Source: Zygnema cylindricum (Eukaryota > Streptophyta > Zygnematophyceae > Zygnematales > Zygnemataceae). Taken from it: a DNA stretch of 64,000 nt. Below the pieces are notes generated by a model, which worked only from the letters and a program-made list of their open reading frames with translations, was not told where the DNA came from and did not search any database. Location of the stretch: contig JBBHKE010002397.1 in the NCBI GenBank assembly GCA_037447655.1, positions 318,960-382,959 on the forward strand. Direction: 5' to 3'. Below are positions 11,640 to 22,346 of the stretch, piece after piece (position 1 is the first letter of the stretch; every line of letters begins with the position of its first letter). A program made the position numbers and the translations under genes.

Positions 11640-12048
11640 CCAAACGTCTCTCCTTCTTTTTTTTCGTCCCTCACGAATTTCCTTCTCCCTCTCTCTCTCC
11701 TCCCGCTCTTCCTCTCCCTCTCCCCTTCTCTACCCACCCCCCCCCCTCCACACAGTTTGTTAGGAAATGAGGTGGTTTCTCCTCTCGCCTCTTTGCGTAC
11801 CCGTCCCTCCCTTCTTTCCCTTTTTTCTTTCCATCTCCCTCTCCCTCTCTCTCCCTCCCTCTCTCTCTCTCCCCCTCTCTCCCTCTCCTCCCTCTCCCTC
11901 CCCTCTCCCTCTCTCTCTCTCCCTCTCTCTCTCCCTCTTTTCCCTCCCTCTTTTCTCTCCTTCCCTCCTCTCTCTCCCACCTCCCCTCTCTCGCTTCCTT
12001 TCTCTCCCTCTCTCTTTCTCCCTCCTTCCCCCCCCCCCCCCCCCACCA
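11640..12048 (+). promoter_or_regulatory. Pyrimidine (CT) tract directly upstream of NSE4
   Basis: A 400-bp CT-rich block runs up to the NSE4 start codon and ends in a C-run at 12029-12044. It is CT-rich on the coding strand. A similar coding-strand CT tract lies upstream of the F-box/LRR gene. GAGA/CT tracts at plant 5' ends are known; a promoter role here is inference. Confidence 0.4.
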
Positions 12049-12872
12049 ATGGCCTCCCCCAGTGTCTGGTGGCTGACTAAGGAGATTCGCTACCAGCAAC
12101 GAGAAATTCAAAATGCCGTTGAAAGTACGTTTTTTATTATTTTATTATTATTATTTGTTTTTATTCTATTCTATTTTGTTTGTTTATTTGTTGTTGTTGT
12201 TTTTTTTTCTTTCTTAGTTTTTTTGCCTTTTTTTTAAATTTTCTGTAATTTTGTTTTTTGTTTTTTGCTAGTTTTTATTTTTTGGTAGTAAGATTTATAT
12301 TTACTTTTTTACAACATGTCGTTATCAGTACATTTTTTTTTATTATTTTTTGGTATTTTTTGTTTTTTTTTGTTTCATTTTTTTACATTTTCTTTTTGTT
12401 TCATTTTTCTCCATTTTTTTTTTGGGAGGTAGGTGGATAGTCTTAATATGCATTTTTATTCTTTTGTGTTGTCGATTTATTCATTTTTATTTTTTTTTTG
12501 ATTTTGGTCGCAGGTTTGAATCAGAATGTCTTACAGGGGAAATTTTTTGAAAAAATTATGGATTTCGTAAATTCGACTTGTAGTCAAGGTACTTTATTTA
12601 CCTTTTCTTTAAACTTTTTCTTTTTTTTTTTACTTCTTTTCATTTTTTAGAACCCTCTTTCTTTCTTTTTGAACCTTTTTTAATTTTTTTGAACCTTTTC
12701 TCTTTCTTGAACCTTTCTTTAAACCCTCCCTTTTTTTATGCATTTTTTATCCTTTCCCTCCGTTTTTGGTCTTCTTTTGCGTTTTTTTACTCCTTTTTAA
12801 CTCCTTCCTTTAATATCCATTTTGATTTTGCAGCAAAACAACAAATGCGAGAATTCGCCAATAATGATACTT

Positions 12873-12949
<77 letters not shown>

Positions 12950-14327
12950 TGCAACGAGTAATTAACACCGTGTTTATTTACTTTTACACCGCTTTTATTA
13001 GTTCTTTATCACCTTTCAACACCTTTAAACTCCTTTTAATTTGACTCATTTCTATTCCTTTTCACTCCTATTTCTTCTTTTTCTTTACTATCTACTCTGG
13101 TTTTGAAGCAAAACAAATGCGAGAATATGTAACCGATGCCAAAACAAATGCGAGAATATGTAACCGATGCCAAAATTCTTCAAGATTTGACGCAAACCCT
13201 TACTAAAGAAGCCAATAAGCTTCGAAAATGTGACAGTCCGACGAATGACGAGCTTATTCGAGCTCTTCAAAGAAAGTATTGTCGCCTTCTTTTTGAAGAA
13301 GGTTCGGAAATCGATCCTTCTTCTTTCGATTGGGTGAGGTTGGGAATGGAGGTTGCGATTAAATACGACTCGGGTATCACGGGATTGTGTTCTATGTAAG
13401 GTTTTTCGAAAACTTTTTTAAGTTATTTGTTTTTTGAACTTCAATGTTTTTTTAAGTTGTTTGTTTTTTAAATTTCTGTTTGTTTTTTCAAAGTTGTTCA
13501 TAAGAAAATTATTTTATTGTCTAATTTGTGGTAAAGAACCAATTAACAGAATAAAGAACAAACTTTTTTTTTTTTTTGTAGTTTTTGTGTTTTTGTAGGC
13601 TTGGTCCCATGGCTTCTCAACCGAAAATGAGGAAAACGCAAATCGGTCATCGAAAAAGAAGAGAAAAACCGACCAATCCCATGAGACCTGCTGATGTGAG
13701 TTTAAAAAAGAAAGGAAAGAGATAGATTCCATTTTGAAATCTTCATTTTTTTTTTTACATCGGTAATGAATCCAATTTTCAATTGTTTAGAATCTTTTTT
13801 TTGTTTTCCGCATCGGTAAGGATTCCAATTTTATTTTTTTTGACTAAATTGTCCTCCAATTGGTAAAAAAAAAAAACAAAGAAAGAAAGACATCCGTTAG
13901 CCTTTTGGTTTTTCAACTTTGCACTTTTAATTTTTTGTACTTTCTTACTCGTGTATTTTTTGTAAGGTTTTTTTTTAGGGCTTTCTAAATTTTTGTACCT
14001 TTTGTACTTTTGTCCATTTGCACTTTTGCAGATTAGCAATTCAATTCTAAATTTTTGTACTTCTGAATTGTTGTACCTTTTGTACTTTTGTACTTTTGTA
14101 GAGCAATTCGATTGAGGAAGGCACCGTCGACAAGGAGACGGAAGCGAATGTCCACACCATATTTAGTATTTTAAAACGACATAAATCCGGTGTCCCCTTC
14201 ATCAATTTAGTTTTTAATCGACAATCTTTTGCCCAGACCGTTGAAAATGTCTCTGCCTCGTCTTTTTTAGTGAATGACGGACGGTTGAAATATACTAAGG
14301 CTTCCGATGGTACTTTATTGGCTCGTA

Positions 14328-14368
<41 letters not shown>

Positions 14369-14492
14369 CCTGCCTCCCTTGGTCCTATCTCTTTGTTCTT
14401 GCTTCTCTCCCTCTTTTTGATTCCATACGCTCTGCAACAAGCTGTTTTGTCCTTCATCCTTAGTTTTCTCCCCCCTTTTGTATTGCCGTCCG

Positions 14493-14556
<64 letters not shown>

Positions 14557-15725
14557 ATCCCTCTCCCTCTCTCCCTCTCTCCCTCTCTCCCTCTCTCCCT
14601 CTCTCCCTCTTCTCCTCTCCCTTCACCTCTCCCCCTCCCTCTCCCTCTTTTTAGTTCCTTATGTTCTGCAAGCTGTTTTGTCCTTCACCCTTAGTTTCCT
14701 CCCACCTTTTGTGCTGCTGTCCTCCCTCCCCAGGATCAGATCGAGAGAGGAGAAGTGAGGAATTCTCAATTTGTGATGCGAGTCGACTATAGGGACTGGG
14801 TGGTAAGTCTTTTAGGGTTTTCGAGGGTGTTTCTAGGATTTTTTACGGGTTTTTTTGGGGGTCCTTTTTTAGGATTTTGTGATAGGATTCGACTGCAGTG
14901 ACAAGGAGGTATCTTCAAATATACTGTGGACCATATAGTTAGTGTGGGCCCTATGCTCATTATATAACAATGACTCACAATAGGTTATATTAACTTATAA
15001 TATTTTACATAAATACAAGTATAGTTGTTTTTGTTGTATGTGTTTATTTCTAATCTCTGGTAATGTAATGGTTCTTTTCAATTCAACACTATTTTCTGGC
15101 TCCTAATGATCTTAAGAGGACTGTAAGGTAAGCTGATTTTTTTTTTTATTCTCTGTCCTTTGACAAGTGTTTATTGCACTTTTAATAAGAGACTTTAGAC
15201 CTGCAGATTTCATTTGAACTTACCTTAACTAATACAAATTAGTCTTAGACCCAAGATTGTCCGTAAAATTCCATCCCTCTCCCTCTCGCAAGGACTTGTT
15301 TCCCAATTGATATATTGATATAAAGAAAACATTTTGCACGGGCAAACAATTCCGGACCCTCTAAACATCTTTAAATCTTTAAATGGTCTTCAGTAGCTCT
15401 TAAATAATCTTTGTCAATGTTCTTTGGTAACTCTTAAATAATATCTTGAAGAACACTTAAATAATATCTCTACATGTTCTTCAATAACTGTTAAATAATA
15501 TTTTTCTATTTTTCATTGCAGGAATTGATGGAGATGGTCCCGCCCGCAGACGAATTAATGCCCCATCGAGTAATAACGGAAGATATTAATTGGAAACCTC
15601 CCGAGGAAGAAAAAGAAGAAGAAGAGGAAGAAGAAGGCGACGTTGAGGGAGAGGAAGGGGGAGAGAACGATGAAGAGACACTACAAGAGTCGAAACAGAA
15701 GCGGAGAAATGAGTGGCAAAACTGA
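12049..15725 (+). CDS. NSE4: Nse4, kleisin subunit of the SMC5/6 complex
   Basis: Nse4 is the kleisin-like subunit that bridges the SMC5/6 heads in DNA repair and replication-stress tolerance in the nucleus. Exons: 12049-12124, 12514-12588, 13155-13395 (see below), 13599-13695, 14102-14324, 14750-14802 and 15522-15725, together 322 residues, a normal family length. The N-terminal part gives IRYQQREIQN, then a helical segment with SFDWVRLGMEV and MLGPMASQPKMRK. The C-terminal winged-helix region gives SFAQTVENVSASSFLVNDGR, RNSQFVMRVDYRDW and ADELMPHR, the best family signatures, followed by an acidic tail of about 45 residues. Two junctions are odd. A 31-bp tandem duplication at 13110-13171 forces use of an acceptor at 13154. 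The acceptor of exon 6 fits the frame best at 14749, not at the stronger CAG at 14733. No upstream in-frame start is visible because the CT tract precedes the ATG. Confidence 0.85.
12831..12874 (+). pseudogene. Ghost copy of the start of NSE4 exon 3
   Basis: After a good acceptor (TTTTGCAG) the sequence encodes AKQQMREFANNDTL in the phase expected after exon 2, closely resembling the real exon start AKQMREYVTD at 13109. It then runs straight into a (TA)n tract. It is probably an upstream duplicate of the exon edge cut by microsatellite growth. Confidence 0.55.
12875..12946. repeat. (TA)n microsatellite in NSE4 intron 2
   Basis: About 35 TA units directly after the ghost exon edge. Confidence 0.95.
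13110..13171 (+). repeat. 31-bp perfect tandem duplication at the NSE4 exon 3 start
   Basis: The unit starting AAAACAAATGCGAGAATATG occurs twice with no mismatch (13110-13140 and 13141-13171). Because 31 is not a multiple of three, reading through both copies shifts the frame, and in the productive frame the first copy has a TAA at 13130-13132. The only in-phase AG after that stop is GCGAG ending at 13154. Confidence 0.9.
14325..14733. repeat. (CT)n/(CCCT)n-rich NSE4 intron 5
   Basis: CT microsatellites fill most of the intron (14333-14366, 14490-14551, 14560-14650). Two segments of about 60 bp around GCAAGCTGTTTTGTCCTTCA are duplicated at 14436-14490 and 14666-14720. Confidence 0.8.
15370..15515 (+). 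repeat. Tandem repeats ending near the NSE4 exon 7 acceptor
   Basis: Four units of about 35-45 bp with TTCTT..TAACTCTTAAATAATAT precede the acceptor TTTTTCATTGCAG at 15521. Confidence 0.6.
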
Positions 15726-16400
15726 CTGTAGTTCTCAGTCCGTTTTTCTCCAGAGTCGGTTTTCTTCTCAGCTTCATTTTTTGTCAGTGGTATTTTTTCC
15801 TTTGACTAGGCGAAGAAATTATGAAAAAATGAATAAATGGCTTGTACTGTTCTGGTATTCTAGTCTTGTAAACCTGTTAATACTCCCGATATTGATCAGT
15901 TTAAAAACTTTAGTTTTGGAAAATGTACCTTGTGAACAGTTTAGTAGCATTTCACATGATTTTTTCTTAGAAGTTTCAGTTTTCAGTTTTAGGTTTCAAC
16001 TTTTTTGAAAGAATCGCAAAAGGCACTCTTAGAAAATTAGGTTGTGATTTGCAACCCTAAAATTGCCTTATATTAGACTTGAAATTCGGGAGGGTCTTAG
16101 TTTTGTTTAAAGAGGGGGAAAGAGAGAGAAGGAGAGAGAAAGAGGGAGAGAGAGGGAGTAGTCAGAGGTGGGTTTAGTAGGGCAGAAGGGTTTTAACGGT
16201 TTTATGGTGGTAAAAATGGCCGTGTAAATAGAGCAAACACATTAGAGAGAGAGGGAGAGCGAAAGAAAGTAGTCATAAGTTGGTAAGTAGGGCAGAACGG
16301 TTTAACTGTTTTAGGCTGGCTAAAATGGCTGTGTAAATAGAGCAAACTCATTTAGAGAGAGGGTTTTTTTGCCCATTCCACTGTCTTTTTTTTTTTTACT
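15726..16400. other. Downstream of NSE4; GA-rich patches and a two-copy repeat
   Basis: 15726-16080 has no recognised feature and probably includes the 3' UTR. 16105-16370 contains GA-rich patches and two tandem copies (about 125 bp) of a segment with GTAGGGCAGAA..GGTTTTA and GTGTAAATAGAGCAAAC. Confidence 0.5.
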
Positions 16401-16467
16401 TTTTTGTCCAAGTTGTTGTCTTTTTTGTTGTATCTGTCTATGTGCGTAGGTCGACCTTTGTCTCATA

Positions 16468-16685
16468 GGGCCACCAATAATAGTGTGGGCATAATAATTA
16501 GGGCCATTGCCGTCGATACAATAGCCGTGGCTGCGAAGGTCGGAGCGATGCTGAAGTCGGTCGGAGTTCTCAAAGCAGCCACAGCCGGTCGTCGCCTGTT
16601 ACTACCGGCCAATAAGCCAAGAAACCGGATCGTAGACGTTTTTGGACGGTTTTGGACAATTTTTTATAAGGAAATAATTGTGTAA
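16468..16685 (+). pseudogene. Diverged copy of the alanine-rich small open frame
   Basis: The frame reads RATNNSVGIIIRAIAVDT and then AVAAKVGAMLKSVG, aligning without indel to the copy at 5798. Most differences change amino acids. It has no ATG at the position of the other copy; a splice-acceptor-like CTCATAG lies directly before it. The function is unknown. Confidence 0.3.
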
Positions 16686-17010
16686 ATGATGAGTTTAGAA
16701 GAGAATGGTTGTGAAGGTGACGGTTTGTGAAGGAAATGTTTTGGAAATGAGGATTTTATGAAGGAAATGGTTGTGTAAAATAATGATTTTTCACACAACC
16801 ATTTTCTTTTCAAAATTTTCATTTCTACAACCATTTTCTTTACAACCCGCCATTTACACAACCATTTCTTTATAAAATTGTCATTTACACAGCCATTTTC
16901 TAAAAAAAAACTGTCTAAAATTGTCTAAAATCGTCGGAAATTGTCAGAAACAGTCCATGTTTTGGTTTCTTGGTAGGTATGGCTACGGTTTGGTTTCTTG
17001 GTAGCAACAG
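16620..17010. repeat. Foldback (inverted) repeat
   Basis: The left arm has CCAAGAAACCGG and TTTAGAAGAGAATGGTTGTG; the right arm repeats it as the reverse complement and ends in GGTTTCTTGG. The apex is near 16790, where TTTTTCACACAACC turns back on GGTTGTGTAAAA. The arms are diverged and interrupted. Confidence 0.6.
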
Positions 17011-17279
17011 CAGCAAAACTCACCGAAATTGTTGTAGAACTAATGACTAGAAAAACAAAATTGTGTAAATGGTGTTTTTTTTTTCTGTTACCCTTATAAC
17101 CATGGAAGCCTCAAAGGGAAATTGTTGTTAAAATGATGATTCTTTTTAGTCCAACAAAGTAGGCGGAGCATTGGACAAGTGCATAAAAGAAGTGATTAAT
17201 GAAAGTTGATATTTTTCTTAGTCCAAAAAGAAGTTATATCAAAGCAGGAGAACAGAAATCAGGAGATTGAGATTCCCAA

Positions 17280-17935
17280 GAAGGGAGTAGCGATGTATAT
17301 TGTTGCTTGGATTTTAGTGAGGAATGATTTTTATTCCTTAGTACATCGCCCATTGTTATTAGAGTTGGTAACACTAATTTGGTCGCGTATAAATTTGATT
17401 TATAACAAATCTAAATTAGCATGGGATATATAATATATAGATAATATTTGATTTAGTATTAAAAGCTTCAATGTTTTATTAAAAAGTAAATAGATCAATT
17501 TTATAGATTTAAGATCTTAAAAGATCTAAATTAGCATGGGATATATAATATATCGATAATATTTGGTTTAGTATTAAAAGCTGTAATGTTTTCTTAAAAA
17601 ATAAATAGATCTAGTTACGGGTTTAACCTAGAAATTTACATGATAAAGTAATTCATACAAAAAATACAAATGTCTATGCTGTAAGTATAACCGTAAACTT
17701 AAAATAATTTCAAAAAATATGTTGAAATGTGAAAAATGTAAGTTCAAGTTTGCAAGATCAGTTTATGAATATGTTTAATAAAATAGAGTTTATATTAGTT
17801 TTAATTGTTATTGCAAATTTACACATGATATAACGCGTTTTACAAAAAAAAAAAAAAAAATGAGGCGTAAAATGATTAGCGATGTATATTGTTGTTTGGA
17901 TTTTAGTGAGGAATGATTTGTATTCCTTAGTACAT
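17280..17935. repeat. Duplicated segment with AGCGATGTATATTGTTG
   Basis: An approximately 100-bp block at 17285-17390 is repeated at 17876-17970 (AGCGATGTATATTGTTG..TTAGTGAGGAATGATT..CCTTAGTACATCGCCCAT). Between them are two copies of an AT-rich unit containing ATCTAAATTAGCATGGGATA (17408 and 17525). Confidence 0.6.
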
Positions 17936-18127
17936 CGCCCATCGTTATTAGAGTTGATAACACTGATTCGGTCGCGTTTGATCGCAAAAGTGTTAGTGTT
18001 AGCAATTATACTAAGGACGCGGACTACTATTTGCCACAGCCCCTTTGCTTGCACTAAAATTAGTATTATATATTCCGATTTTGCATTCACACTATTAAAT
18101 CCTTAATGCTAATAGCGATGGGCGGTG
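17933..18127. mobile_element. MITE with CATCGCCCATCGTTATTAG ends
   Basis: About 195 bp flanked by TA. Ends CATCGCCCATCGTTATTAGA and GCTAATAGCGATGGGCGGTG. It belongs to the ATCGCTATTAG group but has a distinct outer motif. Related elements occur at 28827 and near 61905. Confidence 0.7.
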
Positions 18128-18479
18128 TAGTTATGGAAGTGGAACAAATGTAAGATTGAGATTTTGATTATCGTGTTTATTTAAGATGTTGGCGTAATTT
18201 TCATAGGTAAGCTATTGGGTAAAGAAATGACATTTGACAATAATCTTCGAATTCTTGACTTTAATGTGTTCTAAAAGATTTTTTTTTTTTTAAGGATGTT
18301 TTGTGGTGCATTATCACGGCATTTGTTGTCGGTAATTCACAAATCGTGGTACGAATTCATTATGATTTTTGTACTACGAATCTGTGCGTAAAATGATTTA
18401 CTCTTTTTTGTCTTTTCTTCATGAATTTTTGAATTTGTGTCGATGATGCCTTGTTAAATTATTCATCTGTAATACTAAC

Positions 18480-18656
18480 ATCCGGCGGCTTCGAAAATTA
18501 TTTATCTGTCATAACAACATCCGGCGGCTTCGATTGAAAGGCAAGATTCTCACCTTCCGATTGGTGGTCTCCAACCCAAAATCGCACTTGTGTGTACGGA
18601 GAAAAGGAAAGTCGCGAAAAAAAAATGGCATTAATATTTAATAATGATACACGGTG
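18480..18656. mobile_element. Truncated family A MITE
   Basis: The right arm (GTGTGTACGGAGAAAAG then TGATACACGGTG and TA) is intact; the left end is missing or rearranged. Two short ATCCGGCGGCTTCGA repeats lie at its left limit. Confidence 0.5.
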
Positions 18657-18714
18657 TATTGTAGATTTGTAGCTTCCCTCTCTACCCGAAAGATACGGAG
18701 ATACTCGGCAGCTA

Positions 18715-18913
18715 TACCGTGAATCGCTATTAGGGTAATGAAATAGATAGCGTAATGAAATAATTAGCGTTATTTGGGAATTTGGGAGTTTTGAGGGAAA
18801 TCATTTACTCAAATTTGTTTTTTAAAGGGTTTTTATTGATTCTATTTGAGAATTTGGGTAAAAAAACGGGGTACCGCAATTAGAGTCATTGACGGTAATA
18901 GCGATTCACGGTG
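18715..18913. mobile_element. TA-inserted MITE (ends YACCGTGAATCGCTATTAG)
   Basis: The empty site GGCAGCTATTTCCCGGG in unit 2 (about 21630) against GGCAGCTA..TATTTCCCGGG here shows a single TA target duplicated. Confidence 0.82.
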
Positions 18914-19029
18914 TATTTCCCGGGTCATTTCGAGAAGTAATCTTGACCGTCCGATGTGCATTTTTCGATTAAGTTATATACCGTATTTTGGGCGCGAGAG
19001 GATCTCTCGCACGCTTTCCGCTCCTGGGA

Positions 19030-20031
19030 GGGTAACCTTCCATCAGGCGTTCCCAGTAATCGTACGAACACGTTTACTGGCACTAATATTTGTAACACCC
19101 TTCCATCAGGTCGTGCCAGTGAATGAGGTGTTAGATTGCGATTGGTACCACGTAGGACCTGTTGAGCCGCCCGGGAATAATCATCATTTCCAAAAGGACA
19201 AATCGCAGCTGCGTATGTGTACGGGCAGACGCCATTTGAAATATCTAGTAGCGTCACGCTAATGTACAATCTGAACGTTCTTACGGTTGTTGTGGTATGA
19301 ACGGCCACGAAAACCGTTGCAAAATTAAAGTTTGTACAAATGTCCAAGAATGTACCATTTGTACGTGAATCGCTGTATCGCACATTTATGAAGGAGACGT
19401 CACAGGATGTCTTACAACCAAGTTTTTTTTGTCGTCGAACAGGCTGGCTATACAACCAAAATATTTTTGTCGTCGAACAGGCTGGCTTTTATGTCACACG
19501 ATACACTCCAATTGCCACATGTAAGTTTATTGCTTCACGTCTGTCGTGGATCGACTCTGACTTTACAAGTGGACCAAAACACGCGTCCAGTAATCACAAA
19601 CTCTCCTCCCGAGGACAGTCGGAGGAGACTACACCGCCAATCGCTATTAGAGTCAAGGATTAAATAGCGTCAAAAAAAAATTAGCGTTATTGATTCTTAT
19701 TTAGTGCCTGAAACGTGGCAGATTATGGTCCACGTATTTAAATAGCGTTATTAACTCTATTTCAGGTTTTGGGGTCAAAATTTAGGGGCACCGAATTAGC
19801 GTTATATACTCTAATAGCGATTGGCGGTGTAGCTACGTACTGGAAACAAGAAGCGTTTGCGTCGAAAATTGAAAATCGGACGGTGGTATTTTTCTCCAAG
19901 AAGTCTGGAGAATCTCAACGAATTTTTAGTAAACATCTTTTGTAAAAAAAAAAAAAAGACAGTACGACCTAGTACGGAAAGGTACTTTCTCCAGTAAACA
20001 ACCCCACTTTTCGCCTGATGGAAGGTTACCC
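19030..20031. mobile_element. PIF/Harbinger-like element F2 (GGGTAACC ends)
   Basis: Ends GGGTAACCTTCCATCAGGCG and CGCCTGATGGAAGGTTACCC. The right flank is TAA; the left flank is altered. The sister empty site reads GAGGGTATTAGCC near 21753. Near both ends it shares GTACGG..CAGTAA..CCCCACTTTTCG with elements F1 and F3. No transposase was recognised. Confidence 0.7.
19632..19829. mobile_element. MITE nested in F2 (TA insertion)
   Basis: Ends CACCGCCAATCGCTATTAGA and CTCTAATAGCGATTGGCGGT, with TA on both sides. The interior has AATAGCGT repeats. Confidence 0.8.
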
Positions 20032-20429
20032 TAAGCCAATCATTTTCATTCCACTCCGCGGAGGATATTGGCCATTCAGAGTAGTCGCACGTGTAAACTG
20101 AACAAAACGTGGCAAGGCGTCGTTTTTCAAATTAATTAGTCCGGTAATTTCGATTTGTGAAAATATCGGATGGCTTAGACTACGCCTCAAGTCAGAGGTC
20201 GCAAAAGTCAAAAAAAATCATACCCGAAACCGACCGTTTTTTTTTTTTCAAAATCTGAGTAACCGACGCCCGACCGAGTTTTGTCACGCTCCAAAATTGT
20301 TAACCGTTAACCGACCGTCGTTTACGAAAAAAAAAATTAACCGAATCTTGATTTTTCGCGACTAACCGTGCCCGCCCGTAACCGAAAAAGTACAAAATTA
20401 ATCAATGTACGACAGAATAAGCCAATAAT

Positions 20430-21030
20430 TACGATTTGTCGCGTTCCTTAAAATTTGCGAAATGAATAGTGTTACTACCGTGTCAGATTTGCGACGCTTT
20501 GTCGCGTTCCCTAAGATTTGCGAAATGAATAGTGTACTTCACCGCCAATCGTTATTAGCGTTGTGTACGCTAATTCCGTCCCGCTTTTTTTTTTATTATT
20601 CTCAAATAGAATTATCCACACTAATTGAAAAAAACCTTAATTCCTAATTAGAATAGACGATTTCTTCGAAAATTTTCAAATTCCCAATTTGCGTAAACCA
20701 CGCTAGTTATTCGTATACGCTAAAAAAATTTACACGCTAATAACGATTGGCGGTGTACTGTGTCAGATTTGCGACGCTTTGTCGCGTTCCCTAAGATTTG
20801 CGAAATAAATATTGTACTACCTGTCAGATTTGAGACGCTTTGTCGCTTTCCCTAAGATTTTCGAAATGAATAGTGACTATCGTGTAAGATTTGCGACGCT
20901 TTGTCGCTTTCCCTAAGATTTTCGAAATGAATAGTGTACTATCGTGTTAGATTTGCGACGCTTTTTCGCGTTCCCTTTGATTTGCGAATTAAATAGCTTA
21001 CTACAGTACCGTGTCAGATTTGCGACGCTA
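20430..21030. repeat. About 60-bp minisatellite inside hAT D1
   Basis: The unit GTGTCAGATTTGCGACGCTT followed by TGTCGCGTTCCCTAAGATTT and GCGAAATGAATAGTGTAC occurs about seven times, split by a family B MITE. D3 carries the same unit in fewer copies. Confidence 0.8.
20540..20755. mobile_element. Short family B MITE inside hAT D1
   Basis: Ends CACCGCCAATCGTTATTAGC and GCTAATAACGATTGGCGGTG. Nearly the same 216-bp form occurs at 47864-48080. It is inserted between units of the 60-bp minisatellite, at the same unit position as the B element in D3. Confidence 0.8.
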
Positions 21031-21304
21031 ATCATGATGCCACGTACTTCCACGATACCAAAAGTACAAAGAACAATAATGTTGGAAAAAAAAAGTACAA
21101 AAATTTCATTTTTTATGGTTTTTTGTTTGACCGACCGTAACTGACCGTTATTTTTTTTCCTGGTGAGTCAACCACCGTAACCGCCCGACCCCCAAAATTT
21201 GGCAACCGAATCCGTTCCGGATCCGGCGCGGGCGGTCGGTTAACGGTCGGTCACGGTTTCGGTTGACCGTTTGCGACCTCTGCCTCAAGTGGCCAAAATG
21301 ACTA

Positions 21305-21579
21305 CACCGCGCATCGTTATTATTGTCAAAGTTTAAATAGTGTGGAAGTAAATATACCGTCATTGACGCTAATTAAGATTTTTTGTTTTTTTTTTTAAAA
21401 AGGTGTATTATAATTTCGGCGTTTATGCTAATTTGGGAACAGCAAAAATGGAATATTCGTTGTACAATTATATACATTAATATATGTATTCGTACAAAAC
21501 ATTAAAAATCGTACGCCGTAGTGAAATTTAAATATCCGTACATGTTAGGCTAATTTACGTGTCAGAACGATACACGGTG
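21305..21579. mobile_element. MITE at the junction of the tandem-duplicated units
   Basis: It begins CACCGCGCATCGTTATTATT and ends ACGATACACGGTG, with TA at 21303-21304 and 21580-21581. The two ends differ more than usual, so it may be a hybrid or two fused half elements. The unit 2 sequence AAAATGACTAATGTAGC marks the empty site. Confidence 0.65.
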
Positions 21580-21581
21580 TA

Positions 21582-21917
21582 TTGTAGATTTGTAGCTTCC
21601 CTCTCTACCCGAAAGATACGGAGATACTCGGCAGCTATTTCCCGGGTCATTAAGAGGAGTAATATTGACCGTCCGATGTGCATTTTTCGATTAAGTTAGA
21701 CACACATATTTGGACGCGAGAAGATCTCTCGCGCGCTTTTCGCTCCTGGGAGGGTATTAGCCAATCATTTTCATTCAACTCAGGGGAGGATATTGGCCAT
21801 TCAGAGTCTTCGCACGTATGAACTAAACAAAACGTGGCAAAATTAATTAGTCCGGTAATTTTGATTTGTGAAAATATCGGACGGCTTAGATTACTCCTCA
21901 AGTGGCCAAAATGACTA
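21582..21917. repeat. Tandem-duplicated locus, unit 2 (empty-site copy)
   Basis: It contains a 250-bp segment (21652-21900) with its own inverted ends, GAGGAGTAATATTGACCGTC and GGACGGCTTAGATTACTCCT. This segment is itself probably a small transposable element, and a diverged version flanks F2 in unit 1. Confidence 0.7.
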
Positions 21918-22315
21918 ATGTAGCAGCCCCATTACCCCGGAGATACGGAGAGAACCAGCAAAAAATTGTAAGGACGACACGTGTTTTCGTGACGTTACAT
22001 TTTTTGTTTTCAAGTGTCCAACTTATCTTCAAAAAATATTCATTGTTCTTCTCCTTTTCGCACTGTATTCTTCCTGTAGGAAGGAGAGGATTTCATATTT
22101 TCTTTCCCATTTGCTTCTCATTTCTTTCTCATTTTTTTCTCATTTCTTGTCATTTTTTAAGACTGTCCTTTTAATATTTTTCAGTCATGACTTCTCAAAC
22201 TTTATTTAGTCCTTCCTTCTGTCACGTCACCTGGTACAGTTCTTAAGTAATGAATCCATTTATTTTGATGCTTTTTGAAATATAAATTGTAATAATAATA
22301 GTAATAATAATAATG

Positions 22316-22346
<31 letters not shown>

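Larger units (their letters stand above)
20193..21282. mobile_element. Non-autonomous hAT element D1 (perfect 8-bp duplication)
   Basis: Ends CAGAGGTCGCAAA and TTTGCGACCTCTG, flanked by CCTCAAGT at 20185-20192 and 21283-21290. Near the ends are repeated CCGACCG/CCGCCCG motifs. The middle is a tandem array (20430-21030) interrupted by a family B element. It is related to D2 (59589-60095) and D3 (43268-45935). Confidence 0.9.
18657..21304. repeat. Tandem-duplicated locus, unit 1 (with nested insertions)
   Basis: It begins TTGTAGATTTGTAGCTTCCC and ends CCTCAAGTGGCCAAAATGAC. The same roughly 330-bp sequence recurs uninterrupted at 21582-21917. Unit 1 carries at least three insertions (18715-18913, 19030-20031 and 20193-21282), and unit 2 preserves the corresponding empty sites. 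Confidence 0.75.

Noticed and set aside
21902-22174. First exon of SEX4 starting MAKMTNVAAPLPRR
   Set aside because: The ATG and following bases belong to the duplicated unit (CCAAAATGACTA), and the frame soon becomes low-complexity. Kept only as a possibility for the unplaced 5' end.
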